The notes under the pieces: model-generated | Databases searched by the model: none | What the model saw: the letters and a program-made list of their open reading frames with translations, nothing else | Told to the model about the DNA's origin: nothing | Made by a program: the position numbers and the translations under genes | Assembly (NCBI RefSeq): GCF_030272615.1 | Contig: NC_081412.1 | Location: forward strand, 473,230,157-473,294,156 | Length of the DNA: 64,000 nt | Direction of reading: 5' to 3' | Origin: Cryptomeria japonica | Taxonomy: Eukaryota; Streptophyta; Pinopsida; Cupressales; Cupressaceae | Shown: positions 33,771 to 48,367 of the stretch, in pieces | Position numbering within the stretch: the stretch's first letter is position 1 | Layout of the letters: the number at the start of each line of letters is the position of its first letter

Positions 33771-36700
33771 AATTTTAGAAATGTACACTCTTGTAAACCT
33801 TGATAATAGCTTCAATGTTAAATATGAGACATAAAATAAACTTCTTAAAACATGCACTATATACAAGAAATGTATAAAGATTAAAATGACAAGTTATTAA
33901 ATATATCTATCCCTCTAATGAACATTATCTTTAGATCCAATATATCTTGGATAGAGTTCTCACTACTGTACCATCTATGGTAGATTTTTATTATTCTTTC
34001 AAAAAGTAGTTGTGTATGCCTTTTATTTATTAAGAGGATACAATATTATTGTAAGCATTACAATGAACTAAAACCACATTACATCTCCAGTTGGGAAATA
34101 TAAATGGTTGTCTATATTGTATTTGGAGTTTCACACAAGCCTTTTTAGTATGTATCTATCAAATTTATTAGTTATACATGAAAAAGTTAGTGATTAATGT
34201 TTGGTTTAAATTATTTTGTTAGTTAACAAATAGGTTATTGCTCAATTTCCTTATTGTGATGTGGGTACCATTATATAATCCATGATTTAATATTCTCAAG
34301 TTAATCACTTAGGTCTCGATGTTGTCATCTTATGATTGAGTAAAACTAGAGGGAAAAAAATAGATGGAGAATTAGAGAGAAAAGGTCAAAAAAATAAAAT
34401 AAATAAACATAAAAAAAAAAAGGAAAAAAGAATGAAATGACTAAAAATAGAACATAGAGAAAGAAATAATGAGAGAAAGTCATAAAAGATATATAAATAG
34501 ATGCACATTCCAATCCTCTTAAATTTGGTCAAATGCACCATGTTTTATTTAGAATATCTAAAAACAATGGTAAATGCACATTCCAAGATATATAAATAAA
34601 TGCATCATTATTATTTCTAGGGAATATCTAAGAACAATGGTAAATGTACATGAGTAGGTTTATTTTTAAATTTAAAGCTCTTGATAGATTTAAATTAAAA
34701 ACAATAAATTACTTTAGTTTCAATAAGAAAAAAAATCACTTAATAATAATGTATCATTAAAAATGGTTCAATATGAAAATAAGTTTTTTTTAGACATTTA
34801 TACTATTTACTTTACAAAACCTCTTCAAATCCTATAATTTATTTTAATAACAAAGATTACAAAATATTCAAACTTGTTTGTTTCTTCCCATTTTAAATTG
34901 GTATAACTAAATTACCCCGCATTGAATCATATAAATTAAATACTAATTTACTAATACACTGACATTAATATAGTAATAGATTTCTAAAAGAAAAAACTCC
35001 TCAAACCTGACACTTTAAGCTGAGAATCTCCTCATTTAACTTTCCACTCAACTCCTAAGCTGCCGAACTAGAATCTTCAAGTCCACCATATATGCCTGCA
35101 CTTTAAAAAGTAGTTTCAGCAACCAAGAAAATGCAAACAACTGTACTCTGTCCAAGGAGTATTTGTAACATACACCAGAATTCAAAGAATATTAAAGAAA
35201 AAAAAAAAAAAAACAACAACGAGGAAAACCATACAAATTTATATGTGCATATGGGACAGTTTTTTTACCTTAATTACAAACGAGAGCACAGGAGTAAAGT
35301 AAATTATTTCCATTAGTAGTTCTTTTGTGTGTACATTATCCTAAACAAGATTGAAAAAAATTAACACATTGATCGGTTCCCCTGTTCTGCACCAGGCATA
35401 ATTTAAGGCTCACGATTTGTTCTTTTGCATCCCCACCTGGCGGTCATATTTTCTACAGTCGTTGCAGAAAAAAATAAAGAATCAAAGTTGCAGAAACACT
35501 TCTGGAACGACAAATTGCAAAATATAATGAAAGAAAATCATAAGCAAATTAAAAAAGGAACAAAAAGTAATATATGCTGATAGAAATATTTATTTGAAAA
35601 TTAAGGATAGAATATTGTTGATAGCAGTTATATATGTTGATGATATCCTCTTTGGAGGATAAGATAAGACACGTAAGAGATTTGTAGAGGAAATGTATAA
35701 AGAATTTGAGATGCTAATGATTGGTGAGTTATCCATCTTTCTTGACATTCAAGTTGTTCAGTTATATAATGAAATCTTAATTTCTCAAATAAATTATGTT
35801 AAGTAAATTATGTTAAGGAGATGTTACAGAGATTTGGTATGGAGAATTCTAAACCAGTAAGTACCTCCACTTAAATTTTAGAAATATAAACTCTTGTAAA
35901 CCTTGATAATAGCTTCAATATTAAATATGAGACACATAAAGTAAACTTCTTAACAACTAAAATTATACCTTATAAAATATCTCTATCCCTCTAAAGAACA
36001 TTATGTTTAGATCCATCGCCAAATAAATGTGCTATGGGAATGAGTAGGCATCTATTAATCATGAATACTCTTAAGTAATATACTTTTGGATTGAAGTTAT
36101 ATATCTTGGATAGAGTTCTCACTATTCTACCTTTTTGGCAGATTTTTATTATTCTTTCAAAAAGTAGTTGTATATGCCTTTTAATTATTAAGAGGATACA
36201 ATGTTATTGTAAGTATTACAATTAACTAAACCTACATTACATCCTTAGTTGGGAAATATAGATGGTTGAGCATATCATATTTGGGGTTTCACACAAGTCT
36301 TTTTAGGTCTTTTTAGTATGTATCTATCAAATTTATTAGTTCTACATGAAAAAGTTAGTGAATATTGTTTGGTTTAAATTATTTTGTTAGTTGACAAATA
36401 GGTTATTGTTCAATTTCTTTATTGTGATGTGGGTACCATTATATAATCCATGATTTAATATTCTGAAATTAATCACTTAGGTCTTGATGTTGTCATCTTA
36501 TGATTGAGTAAAAATAGAGAGAAAAAATGGATGGAGAATTAGAGAGAAAAGGTCAAAAAAATTATTTAGAATTAGAGAGAAAAGGTCAAAAAAATATAAA
36601 TAAACATAAATAAAAAAAGAAAAAAGAGAATGAAATGACTAAAAATAGAATATGGAGAAATAAATAATGAGAGAGAGTCATAAAAGATATATAAATAGAT

Positions 36701-37647
36701 GCACATTCCAATCCTTCTAAAATTTGGTCAAATACACCATGTTTTGTTTGGATAGGTTTATTTTTAATTTTTAAAGCTCTTGATAGGTTTAAATTAAAAA
36801 CAATAAACTAATTTAGTTTCAATAAGAAAAAAAATCATATAATGATAGACATTCGTGCTATTTACTTTGCAAAACCTCTTTGAACCCTATAATTTATTTT
36901 ATTAACAAAGATTACAACAATATTCAAACTTGTTTTCCCCTTTCCATTTTAAATGGGTATAACTAATTTCCAATTTTTAAGACATTAAATCATATAAATT
37001 AAATACTACTTTACTAATACACTAACATTAGTATAGTAATAGAATTCTAAAAGAAAAAACTCCTCAAACCTGACACTTTAAGCTGAGAATCTCCTCATAG
37101 CTTTCCACTCAACTCCTAAGCTGCCGAACTAGAATCTTCAAGTCCACCATATATGCCTGCACTTTAAAAAGTAGTTTCAGCAACCAAGAAAATGCAAACA
37201 ACTGTACTCTGTCCAAGGAGTATTTGTAAAATACACCAGAATTCAAAGAATATTAAAGAACAGAAAAAAAAGAAGGAAAACCATACAAATTTATGTGCAA
37301 ATGGGACAGTTTTTTTCCCTTAATTACAGACACGAGCACAGGAGTAAAGTAAATTATTTCCGTCAGTAGTTATTTTGTGTGTACATTATCCTAAACAAGA
37401 TTGAAAAAAATTAACACATTGATCGGTTCCCCTGTTCTGCACCAGGCATAATTTAAGGCTCTCGATTTGTTCTTCTGCATCCCCACCTGGCGGTCATATT
37501 TGCCACGGTCCTTTGCTTTAAAAACAGTGGCGCACGCGAAAAAAAATAAAGAACCAAAGTTGCAGAAACACTTCTGGAACGACAAATTGCAAATTATAAT
37601 TAAGGAAAATCATCAGCAAATTAAAAAGCAACAAAAAGTCATATACC
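33486..37647 (+). repeat. ~2.1-kb tandem duplication
   Basis: 33486-35576 and 35577-37647 are two head-to-tail copies beginning TGATAGAAATMTTTATTTGA and ending AACAAAAAGTMATATA. Each contains the YVDD part of copia RT (33540 and 35633), AT-rich spacer, and a segment starting CTCCTCAAACCTGACACTTT (35000 and 37061). Small indels distinguish them; the second copy has about 90 extra bases near 36010-36100. The duplication postdates the copia insertion. Confidence 0.88.
34990..35560 (-). pseudogene. Possible host-gene exon remnant, copy 1
   Basis: The minus strand shows an exon-like segment. An acceptor-like TTTAAAGTGCAG precedes AYMVDLKILVRQLRS, a TGA, then VES; the sequence then ends in CAG before GTTTGAGG, a possible donor. 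No longer frame supports it and the stop is shared with copy 2. Treat it as a weak suggestion. The protein is not recognised. Confidence 0.2.
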
Positions 37648-38700
37648 ATCTGAAAGTTAATGATGCAGGCCAATATATTGAGGAAAAAGAAGAGAATAGG
37701 TAATCGTAAAACCCTAACAATCTGAAGAACGAATCGCAATATCCATAGGTTACAGGAAAACTTAAAATAGATTTCGAAGAACACATATTATAGAAAGAAG
37801 AATAGGCATAGCCATAACTTATAAAACGAAAAAATAAGCTTGTATCACAAATCAACTGAGAATAAAAAAGAATATAGTACGTTTGAGACAGAAAAAAACC
37901 CATATGCCCAGATACCTTTTACAACGAAGAATAAGAAGGTGCACTTCATACCTGATATGCACCGTCTGTCTCCTACTGCACCCTTGGAAGAGCGGGCTCC
38001 ATCCTTTTCAAATCAGGTGCAGAAAAAAGAAAAATTTCAGTGAAATTGCCGCTGAAAATAGTCATCGCATTAAGGATTATGCTATTAAATTTACAGGGAT
38101 GGACGAGAAAAGACAGAAATCTGTTTCAACCAAGATACAGTTGCATCGAAAACAATGAATAAAGATTTGCAAGGAAAGAAAAGGTCACCAATGGAACGGG
38201 TGAAGTCAGAGCGAAAGAAATGAGCTTCCACAGAGTCCCAAAGAGAACTGCCAGTCGCACTAATAAATCTGAGTACCCTGAAAGCAATCTGGGCAATGCA
38301 CTGATTCCTGTCGACTAGCCCTCTATTTTCTGGCAGCCCCAGCAAAGAGGATCCTCGGCAAGAGAACGCTGACCGGGCAAATAGTTAATTTTTTTCAATC
38401 TTGTTTAGGATAATGGAGCATTTGTCCACTACTACTGACTCGAATTCCAAAAGCCTCGCAGCCGTGCTTGTCCTTTCTTCAGATTATCATGCTTGGCGTG
38501 AAGGACCTCAACAGGCCTTCAGCTGCACACGCAAAGGCAGCCTCCAAAAATGAAAAATAATAAAAGCAAAGGCAGTGAGAGGTACGTTTATAAGGATATG
38601 CAAATCTCATTCACACGCGCCAAGTAGCCGTTGGGTTGATGTGGACTACATTAAGGGAAAAAGCAAAAACAAAACCCCAAAAAAGGCTGTTCTAGACACC
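37045..38700 (-). pseudogene. Possible decayed gene, minus strand
   Basis: This is less AT-rich than its surroundings and extends copy 2 of the duplication. On the minus strand it has a TATA-like CTTATAAACG near 38600, then a frame from 38345 with NQCIAQIAFRVLRFISATGS and SLWDSVEAHFFRSDFTRSIG, a frame near 37585-37391 (DRGKYDRQVGMQKNKSRALN), and the exon-like AYMVDLKILVRQLRS segment near 37160. It could be a pseudogene with introns or simply unique noncoding DNA. I recognise no family. Confidence 0.25.
37385..38414. repeat. 31-bp perfect inverted repeat bounding 1 kb
   Basis: ATTATCCTAAACAAGATTGA starts a 31-bp sequence at 37385-37415 whose exact reverse complement is at 38384-38414. A further direct copy lies at 35335-35365 because of the 2.1-kb duplication. 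No similarity extends beyond the 31 bp on either side. Confidence 0.9.
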
Positions 38701-39404
38701 TCACATACGTTAATCCTATCCTTACATTTGCTACATTTATACATTAGGTACTAGCAATTGCAATTGGATGTGTGCACTTTTGTGTGCAATGGGTAACCAT
38801 AAAAGATATGGAAGTTTAATCAATAATTTTATTTTCTATTTTTTATACATTTGTGTAATGCATAAGGCCATTTGGTGGGTCATTTTACAAATGGTGGAGA
38901 GAGAATATTGTGTGTTGAAATGATTAGTCTTTCAAAAAATGAGGCTTTTTTTTGGTTTCTATTGGATCTTATAATTGTTATGTTTCTCAAATCCAAAATA
39001 GACTTTGACAAGAAGTACAAAGTATAATAATACACATTACATAAAATATAGTATATAATAATAATTATATATATTATAATTTATACTTTTTCAATCAACA
39101 CAACTCATTCACTTCTATTTTATTTCATCTTTCATTCTATTTAATTGCTCATTCCAAGTTATATGATTGAAGAAACAATTGTGATAAGATTACACTTAAT
39201 ACAATAATTAAATTCATTATGTATGATTTTTAACATTATAATTAATATATTTATTGATTTTTTCTTTAAATTATAAATAAATAAAATAAGAATTTATATT
39301 AACAATTACATTTATTGATATAATTATAAAATCTTTTATTTAAATATTATCTAGAAACTAAAAATAAAATTCATATTATATATTTCTTTAATAAGAAAAA
39401 GTAT
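38701..39404. other. AT-rich stretch, nothing recognised
   Basis: Very AT-rich and noncoding; no element ends found. Confidence 0.5.
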
Positions 39405-39565
39405 TCGTTCAAGAGGTTGAGCTTAACTGGTTAAAACATTGGGTTCTCTCTGTGGAGACCCAAGTTCAATTCCCAATAGGGACATTTGAAGTGGAATTCT
39501 AAGAGTCAGAGTTTTAAAGTTTACATGCTTTTATAAACACCTTAAAACAATGGTTTTTTTAACTT
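39405..39565 (+). mobile_element. Candidate tRNA-derived SINE
   Basis: GAGCTTAACTGG (39419-39430) resembles an RNA polymerase III A box and AGTTCAATTCC (39463-39473) a B box, about 33 bases apart, with TGGGTTCTC and GAGACCCAA forming a stem between them. The downstream tail is not tRNA-like. This is the layout of plant SINEs. The cloverleaf is too damaged for a tRNA gene, and no target duplication could be fixed. Confidence 0.45.
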
Positions 39566-39827
39566 AAAAAATAAAATTTAAGAACTAAAAAATTGATGCA
39601 TTTATATGCATGAATTTGAAGGTAAATAATGTTTCTATTAATAGTTCTATAGCACAATCATAGAGGAACATACAAGATAATGTTTATTGTTGGAATATGG
39701 TATAATGGTCACTGATTTTGTATTCTACATAATAGATTGGTGGAATGTGATAATATTGACATGTTTATTCAACCACGAAGACCTTCCAAATAATAACATT
39801 TATTAGATTATATGCAATAACATATTA

Positions 39828-39830
<3 letters not shown>

Positions 39831-39904
<74 letters not shown>
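39831..39904. repeat. (TA)n microsatellite, ~37 units
   Basis: Uninterrupted TA repeat in AT-rich DNA. Confidence 0.95.
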
Positions 39905-39907
<3 letters not shown>

Positions 39908-40574
39908 TATTATGTTTATGTTTATGTTTATATTTATATTGCATGTTATGTAATATACAAATAATATATTATAATTTATATTATTATTATATTTATATTT
40001 TCTATGCTTTGGAATGATATATTTTTATTTTAAAATAAATTAATTCAAATATATAAATATCACTTACCCCACTTAGCAAAAACAAATATAGGTCTATTTA
40101 ATTTTATCTATTTGATTCTTAATAATAATCTGTGTTTATTATTTTGTATTTAATTGTTTTATCATTATTATTTTTTACTGAACAACAAATACAATTTGAT
40201 AAATTGAACATATAAATTAATAGTATTTTTTAAAAAAAATTAAAGTTAAGATGGTTTGATGTTTTAATGTATAGAATGCTTAAATTTTGTTACATGATTA
40301 TTTTGAAGATTCTATTGCAGGTGAAAAAAATCATAATTTAATATTTTAAAAATATTATAAAAAATAAATTTCATCTCAAATTAAATTTATTATTGAATTA
40401 TTAAAAACAACTTTTTAAAATTTGATTTTATTTAATATATAAATATATTATTTTATTTTTCATCCCTATCTACCTATTGCCAAATATATAATTATCTCCT
40501 CACTTTGTATTTATAATAATATATAATTATCTATCATCTTATTTGTGTATATCTCAATACTTAGATATGAATAT
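39905..40574. other. AT-rich stretch, nothing recognised
   Basis: Noncoding low-complexity A and T runs. Confidence 0.5.
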
Positions 40575-40779
40575 TCATCTTCCTACCATAAATAAAAGGG
40601 TATCTAAGTTCATGGTTAAATATCAAAAACTGTTTTATTAATATGTGACTTAACCTTATATAATTTTATAAAGTGAGATTATCTTTCTACCATAAATAAA
40701 AGAGTATTTAAAATCACGTGACTAAATAAACTGTTTTATTAGTATGAGACTTAACCTTATATAATTTTATAAGGTGAGA
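40575..40779. repeat. ~104-bp imperfect tandem duplication
   Basis: TACCATAAATAAAAGGGTAT at 40584 recurs at 40688 (GAGTAT), and both copies end CTTAACCTTATATAATTTTA followed by TAARGTGAGA. Confidence 0.8.
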
Positions 40780-42323
40780 AAATGAAAAAAATTATAGTCA
40801 AATAAGATTGTTGTAGAGATGTAATGGAGAAAGGAAAAATGAGTATAAAAAAATTATATTTAAAATATGCAATAAATTTTAAAATTGATAAAATACCAAA
40901 TTATCAAGAGGATGTAAACTTTGATGTGAATGGCTTTTAGCTGTCGTGGGTGAATAGTACTACAGGTGGAGTGACGGTATTAAATAGGAGTAAAAGTAGT
41001 AGATGTATCAGATTCGCACTCTGTCCAAATGCAATATTTTTGCTACAAACTATTATAAAAATGAAAAACTTTCATAAACAAGAAAAATGAAAAATACACC
41101 GAATGGTAACATTTTTATCGGATGTTTTGACAGCTGCAATGTGTAGCCTTAATAATCCCTAAAAACAAATTTTACACTGTAACAGAAAACAAAGCCAACG
41201 AAACCACAACGGTAATTTCTCTCATTTTACTTAATTTAATATACTAATGGGAGTTTTTTATTTATAGTTACCTTTCTTTACATTATAATTTACTAAATTA
41301 GTAGGTAATTTGCAATGTAATATCGTTATATCTCTAACACATTAATCTATCTGAATGTTTTCACAAACAATGTACAAACCTTGAACATATCTATAGGTGG
41401 GGTCTCACACTTTCCTTCCCTTATAAATAAAGGATGCATCTTGGAGGGTCCTTAAAGCTTCAATTTTTATGATTGTTGAAGGTAAGGCTTTGTTGAGAGT
41501 AGTTAGATATACAAAAACATTATTCTTGGAGGTACATTTTTGTTACAAATCCATTTTATCAATCACTCTTCGATTTGGGGATAATCAAAACAATGTGAAC
41601 ATTCACATCCAACTCTATATATATAAACCCTAAAAGGATCCACGTTTTATATGATGAAACCATTAGAATTACTCTATGAGATACAAATTTTGAAAAGAAA
41701 ATTATTGAAAGAAAAGAAAAGTCCTTCCAAACTCTAGATCTACAACTATCTTCCACCTACCAAATCTAATAATTGCTAACTTTGGTCCCTTATTATGCTT
41801 CTTGAATAGCATGAACAACCAATATATCTACATTACTTTACATATGAAAAATCTATATAGAATTTGATGGATTTGTCACTACTAATATCTTAGGTATTGG
41901 GATTATATATGTCATACACCTTGCAAGTCCCAATGTTTGAAATGTGTATTTATTTGTTATCTATTTTTTTTCTTGTGAACTGAGTTTTGCCATTTATAAC
42001 TTGGTCATTATACCATAGATATGTCTTTGTATGATCTATGAGAGTATGTAAAGCACTATGTCACGTAAGATGCATAAGAGCACTTGCAATATTGGAAGAG
42101 ATTTTATAGTGCATGTAAGAGCATGATTATATGGAGTTAAAAACTAGAAAAGAATCTTGACCAACATTATGATAGTGTATGATGAATATCATAAATATGA
42201 GAGAATAATTCCAAAACAAGGCATCCAAGTTGGTTGGTAGGATAACATGCTATTATTTATATGATGCATGTAGGAGGAATATTTCATTATTAGCCGAAAG
42301 ACTCATGACAAACCATATCTTTA
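40780..42323. other. AT-rich stretch, no gene recognised
   Basis: No coding signal. CCTTATAAATAAAGG near 41419 is TATA-like, but no gene follows it. Confidence 0.45.
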
Positions 42324-44530
<2,207 letters not shown>

Positions 44531-44829
44531 CAAAAATAACTTGATATTATTGGTAATGGAGTTTAATTATCTTCCTAATTCGGAGATTTATTTAATCATG
44601 TTTAGATCCCGGTAAGTGTATGCATAGTTGATTTGAACTTATCACTTCTCCATTGATATATTTGATGCACATACAACATTACTTGCAAAATGGACTACCA
44701 ATTGAACTTAGAACTGCATAAATAGATAAAAAAAATTTGCTAATTGACCTTGCCTAAGGTTTTTCAACTTAGTTCTACAAGTCATTCAGGTGTTTATTCT
44801 CCTTGGTAGTAAGCCTAAAATATTGCAAA

Positions 44830-44995
44830 CATTATTTTTCATATTGTGAATTAGATTCTCACTGTGGTTTTTCGTTGTTTGGGTTTTCTAGGTAAATTTG
44901 GGGTTCATGTGTTGAGGGTTGATGCTTATGTACTGATGATTAATGTGTTATTGCTAAGTAAGCTCATGTTGTTTATTATTAATCTATTTTGACGT
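44830..44995 (+). mobile_element. Copia LTR remnant fused to pol
   Basis: TAGATTCTCACTGTGGTTTT (44850 onward) and the following TGTTTGGGTTTTCTAGGTAAA resemble CCATCTCACCGTGGTTTTTC at about 15725 in the solo copia LTR, at the same distance from the LTR end. It runs directly into the integrase C-terminus at about 45004, so gag, protease and most of integrase are deleted. Confidence 0.5.
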
Positions 44996-45003
44996 TTGGT
45001 GAG

Positions 45004-47118
45004 ATGGCTAGAACTATGATGAAAGATACTAACATGGCTAATGTGCAATAGAAAGAAGTTGTGCATACTATTGTTTACATTCTTAACAGGGTTTAGATAA
45101 GAGTAAATCATATGAAGACACCTTATGAGTTGTGGTATGGAAGACCACCTACTATGAAATATTTTAAATATTTGGGAGTAAGTTCTAAATCAATAGAGAT
45201 GAGAATAACCTTAGAAAGTTTGATACCAGAGTAGATGAAGAAATATTTTTGGGATATGCTACGAATAGAAAATCTTACAAGTGTTACAATAAGAGATTAA
45301 ACAAGATAGTGGAGGGTAAAAATGTGAAAGTATGTGAGGTATATGATAAGATTGCCCCTCAACCTATTCAAGAGATCAAATTTGAGATTATTCCTATTGT
45401 TGTAGAAAAAAATAAAGATCTGGAAGGAAACAATGAAAAAAAATTAGATGAAATAGAAGAAGATAAAGAAGAATTGGAGCAACCAATCAATACCTCAAAA
45501 TTTGTGCAGAGGAATCATTTAGAAGATCAAATAATCAAAGATAATAACAAAAAAGTTTAGACAAGAAGAAGTATTATAAAGGTAAATGAGCAATCTAATT
45601 GTTGTTTTCTTTCATTTATTAAACCTAAATCATATGAATAAGTGATCAAAGAAGAAAGTTAGGTAAAAGCAATGGAAGAATAATTGAATCAAATACAAAA
45701 GAATCAGACTTGGGAGCTAGTACCTAGACTGGTGGATAGAAATGTGATAGGAGCTAAGTGGGTGTCATAGAGCAAACCAAATGAACAAGGACAAGTCACA
45801 AGGAACAAGGCAAGATTGGTACATAAAATCTATTCTCAAGTAGAAGGTATTGATTTTGAAGAAATTTTTTCTCTAGTTACTAGGATGAAAGCTATTAAAA
45901 TGTTTGTTTATTTTTCTACCTACAAGAACTTTGGAGTATATTAGATGGATATTAAGCTAGCATTTCTGAATGGAGAAATGAAAAAAGAAGTGTACATTGA
46001 ACAACCGAATGGATTTAGATTGTCAGAAGATCTGAATATGGTTTGAAGATTAAATAATTTATTGTATGGACTCAAACAAGAACCTAGAGCATTGTATGCA
46101 ACACTAAACAAATATTTGTTACAACAAAAGTTCAAGTAAAGAACTATAGATGACAATATTTGTTTTAAGGTTGAAGGCATTAAGTTGTTGATTGTTGTTG
46201 TTTTTGTTTATGCCATTATCTTTTGAGGAAGTGATGGCTTGTGTAAAAAATTTACAGAAGAGATGCATTAATAATTTGCGATGTCTATGTTTGGAGAGAT
46301 GTCATTCTTTCTTGGTCTTAAGGTTACTTAGTTGGATAATGAAATCTTTATTTCTCAAGCTGAGTATGTTAAATAAGTTTGATATGGAGAATCGTAAACC
46401 TCCTCCTACTCCTTTAGCTATTGGATGTAAATTAGGCGAAGATGATATATCTCCAAATGTTGATTAGAAGAAGTACACATCCATGATTGGAAGACTGTTA
46501 TACCTTATTGCTTCTAGACTAGATATTATGCAAGCTCTATGTTTAGTTGCAAGATTTCAAGCTAGTTCGAAGAAAACTCATGTTTGAGTAGTGAAGAAGA
46601 TTTTTAGATATCTAAAAGGAACTCAAGACTTTGGTCTATGGTATGAGAAGGATGTATATTTCATGTTGAAAGCATATACAGATACTGATTGGGCTAGAAG
46701 TATTGATGACACAAAAAGTACTAGTGGTGGTGCATTCTTTTTGGGAGATAAATTGGTTTCATGGACAAGTAAGAAATAAGAATCTGTGTCATTACCCATT
46801 GAAGAAGTTAAATATATTGCTGCAACATCTTTCTATACTCAAGTTTTGTGGATGAAGTACACTCTTAAGGATACAAAAGTGGTATTTAATGAAGCTATTC
46901 TTATTATATGTGATAATACAAGTTCTATAAACATTTTAAAGAATAATTATGCATTCAAGAACTAAACATATCTAAATCTGATATCATTTCTTAAGAGAGA
47001 AGGTTGTAGGACAATGAAGTCAGATTGGAATACATTTCTACAACATAACAAGGAGCAAATATTTTTACCAAAGTTTTGGTAAAGGATACTTTTATGTATC
47101 TTAGGAATATAAGTTAGG
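45004..47118 (+). pseudogene. pol: Ty1/copia pol remnant (integrase end, RT, RNase H)
   Basis: Starts MARTMMKDTNMANVQ and continues EVVHTIVYILNRV and TPYELWYGRPPTMKYFKYLG, the integrase C-terminal block. RT: WELVPRLVDRNVIGAKWVS, MDIKLAFLNGEMKKEVYIEQ, NLLYGLKQEPRALYATLNKY. The YVDD motif reads FVYAIIF (46200), so both Asp are lost. RNase H: YTDTDWARSIDDTKSTSGGA and WTSKK, then a stop, IEEVKYIAATSFYTQVLWMK, and the end ANIFTKVLVKDTFMYLRNIS. More than ten stops and several frameshifts. Upstream an LTR remnant is fused on; downstream are a polypurine tract and 3' LTR. Confidence 0.87.
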
Positions 47119-47396
47119 GGTTATTGACCCTCATTTTTCTAACTAGATGCATTTTCAATGATGTATCTTTCTAGGGGGGACTTAGTGCTTATTCTTGTTT
47201 CCTGGATTGATGTTGTTGCTTCTGTCAAGGGGATAATCGGTGTGAGTTGGTCAGTATGGTTTGCAATGCCCTTTGTCATTGTTTTCAAAGGGGGAGAGAG
47301 TTTTTTGATATGGAAGAGAGTTGTGAGATTATTATGATCAAGTGATTTGTTTGTATTATCAAGAAAAGAATTGTATTGGTGTTGCCATCAATGTCG

Positions 47397-47407
47397 AAGG
47401 GAGAGAT
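47397..47407 (+). promoter_or_regulatory. Polypurine tract of copia element
   Basis: AAGGGAGAGAT directly before the LTR start TGTTGG, the usual position and form of the plus-strand primer in plant copia elements. Confidence 0.7.
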
Positions 47408-47995
47408 TGTTGGAGTTTGTTGGTAGCGTGAGCTTTTATGGTTGTCATTGATGCCAAAACCTAGTTATCTGGATGGATGTTGGTTTGGATATGGTCTTGA
47501 TTATTACAAAATTATGTTTTCTATTGCAGTTAAATGTTTTTGGTGTTGGTTGTGTCATCCTATATTCAGGATGGTTTGGAAAGCTTTTGGTGCCCTCTGA
47601 ATATGATGTTGATTGTTTTGCGGTTTAGTGGATCATATTATTTTTATTGAGATATGTGTTGGAAGATGTTTTGAGATGTTGTTTTGGGTCTCACCATGAT
47701 GCCTGGAGATTTGCATTGAGTATTTTGCATCCAAAGAGGTTATGCGGCTGGCAGGTTGTTATTTTTATATACACATTACGTTCAGTAATGGCTTTGGAGT
47801 ATGTGTTAGAATGTGTGAATTGTTGGATAGATCATGGAAGGATATATTGTTATATTTTTTGGTTCCGTATTTCTCTTGGAGTGGACTGAATCGAGTATTT
47901 TAGGTATGGGTGGTTAATTTTTCTTGATATTGCTTATTCTATTTTGGTCGACCCTTAATTAGGATTTCAATGTTGTATCTCATATTTAATATGTG
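47408..47995 (+). mobile_element. Copia 3' LTR, 5' portion
   Basis: Begins TGTTGGAGTTTGTTGGTAG after the polypurine tract. TTGTCATTGATG at about 47440 is shared with position 14830 of the solo LTR. No C-rich terminus with CA is found, so the LTR appears truncated near 47995, where the next element seems to begin. Confidence 0.6.
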
Positions 47996-48059
47996 CAGGG
48001 TATGTGGACAAAGATGGTGGCCAGAAAAGTGGACACCACCCAAAAAAAACATGGAAAAA

Positions 48060-48235
48060 TAAGCAGCACGTACGCGGTTCTAAAATTTGAAATTCACACA
48101 TACATGCTTAGGTTTGTTCTTCCTGAGCCTAGAGAAGGTAGCGCGTACACACTGCTTTTAGGAAAATGAGCGCGTATGCGCTACACCTAGGAAAATGAGC
48201 ACATACGCGCTAATAATCCAAATATAACCACATAT
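48060..48235. repeat. GCGCGTAYGCGCT-type short repeats upstream of the multi-exon gene
   Basis: GTAGCGCGTACACACTGC, GAGCGCGTATGCGCTACA and GAGCACATACGCGCTAATAA, the last two each preceded by AGGAAAAT. Clustered palindromic motifs like this resemble the subterminal repeats of plant DNA transposons, or a CpG-rich promoter. Only the clustering is certain. Confidence 0.5.
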
Positions 48236-48367
48236 GTGGTGCTTGTTAAAAAAAGTTTCCAAAAAAAACTAGGTCTTATTTACTCGTGAATAGCGTGTTT
48301 TTCCTTCATTTTTTTTTCATTTCCTCTCCTAAACCACGAACGGGGTGCTAGATTTATCCTCCAAGCT

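Noticed and set aside
37391-37585. Confident host gene call
   Set aside because: Fragments look protein-like but no continuous exon set, known domain or consistent phase could be established.
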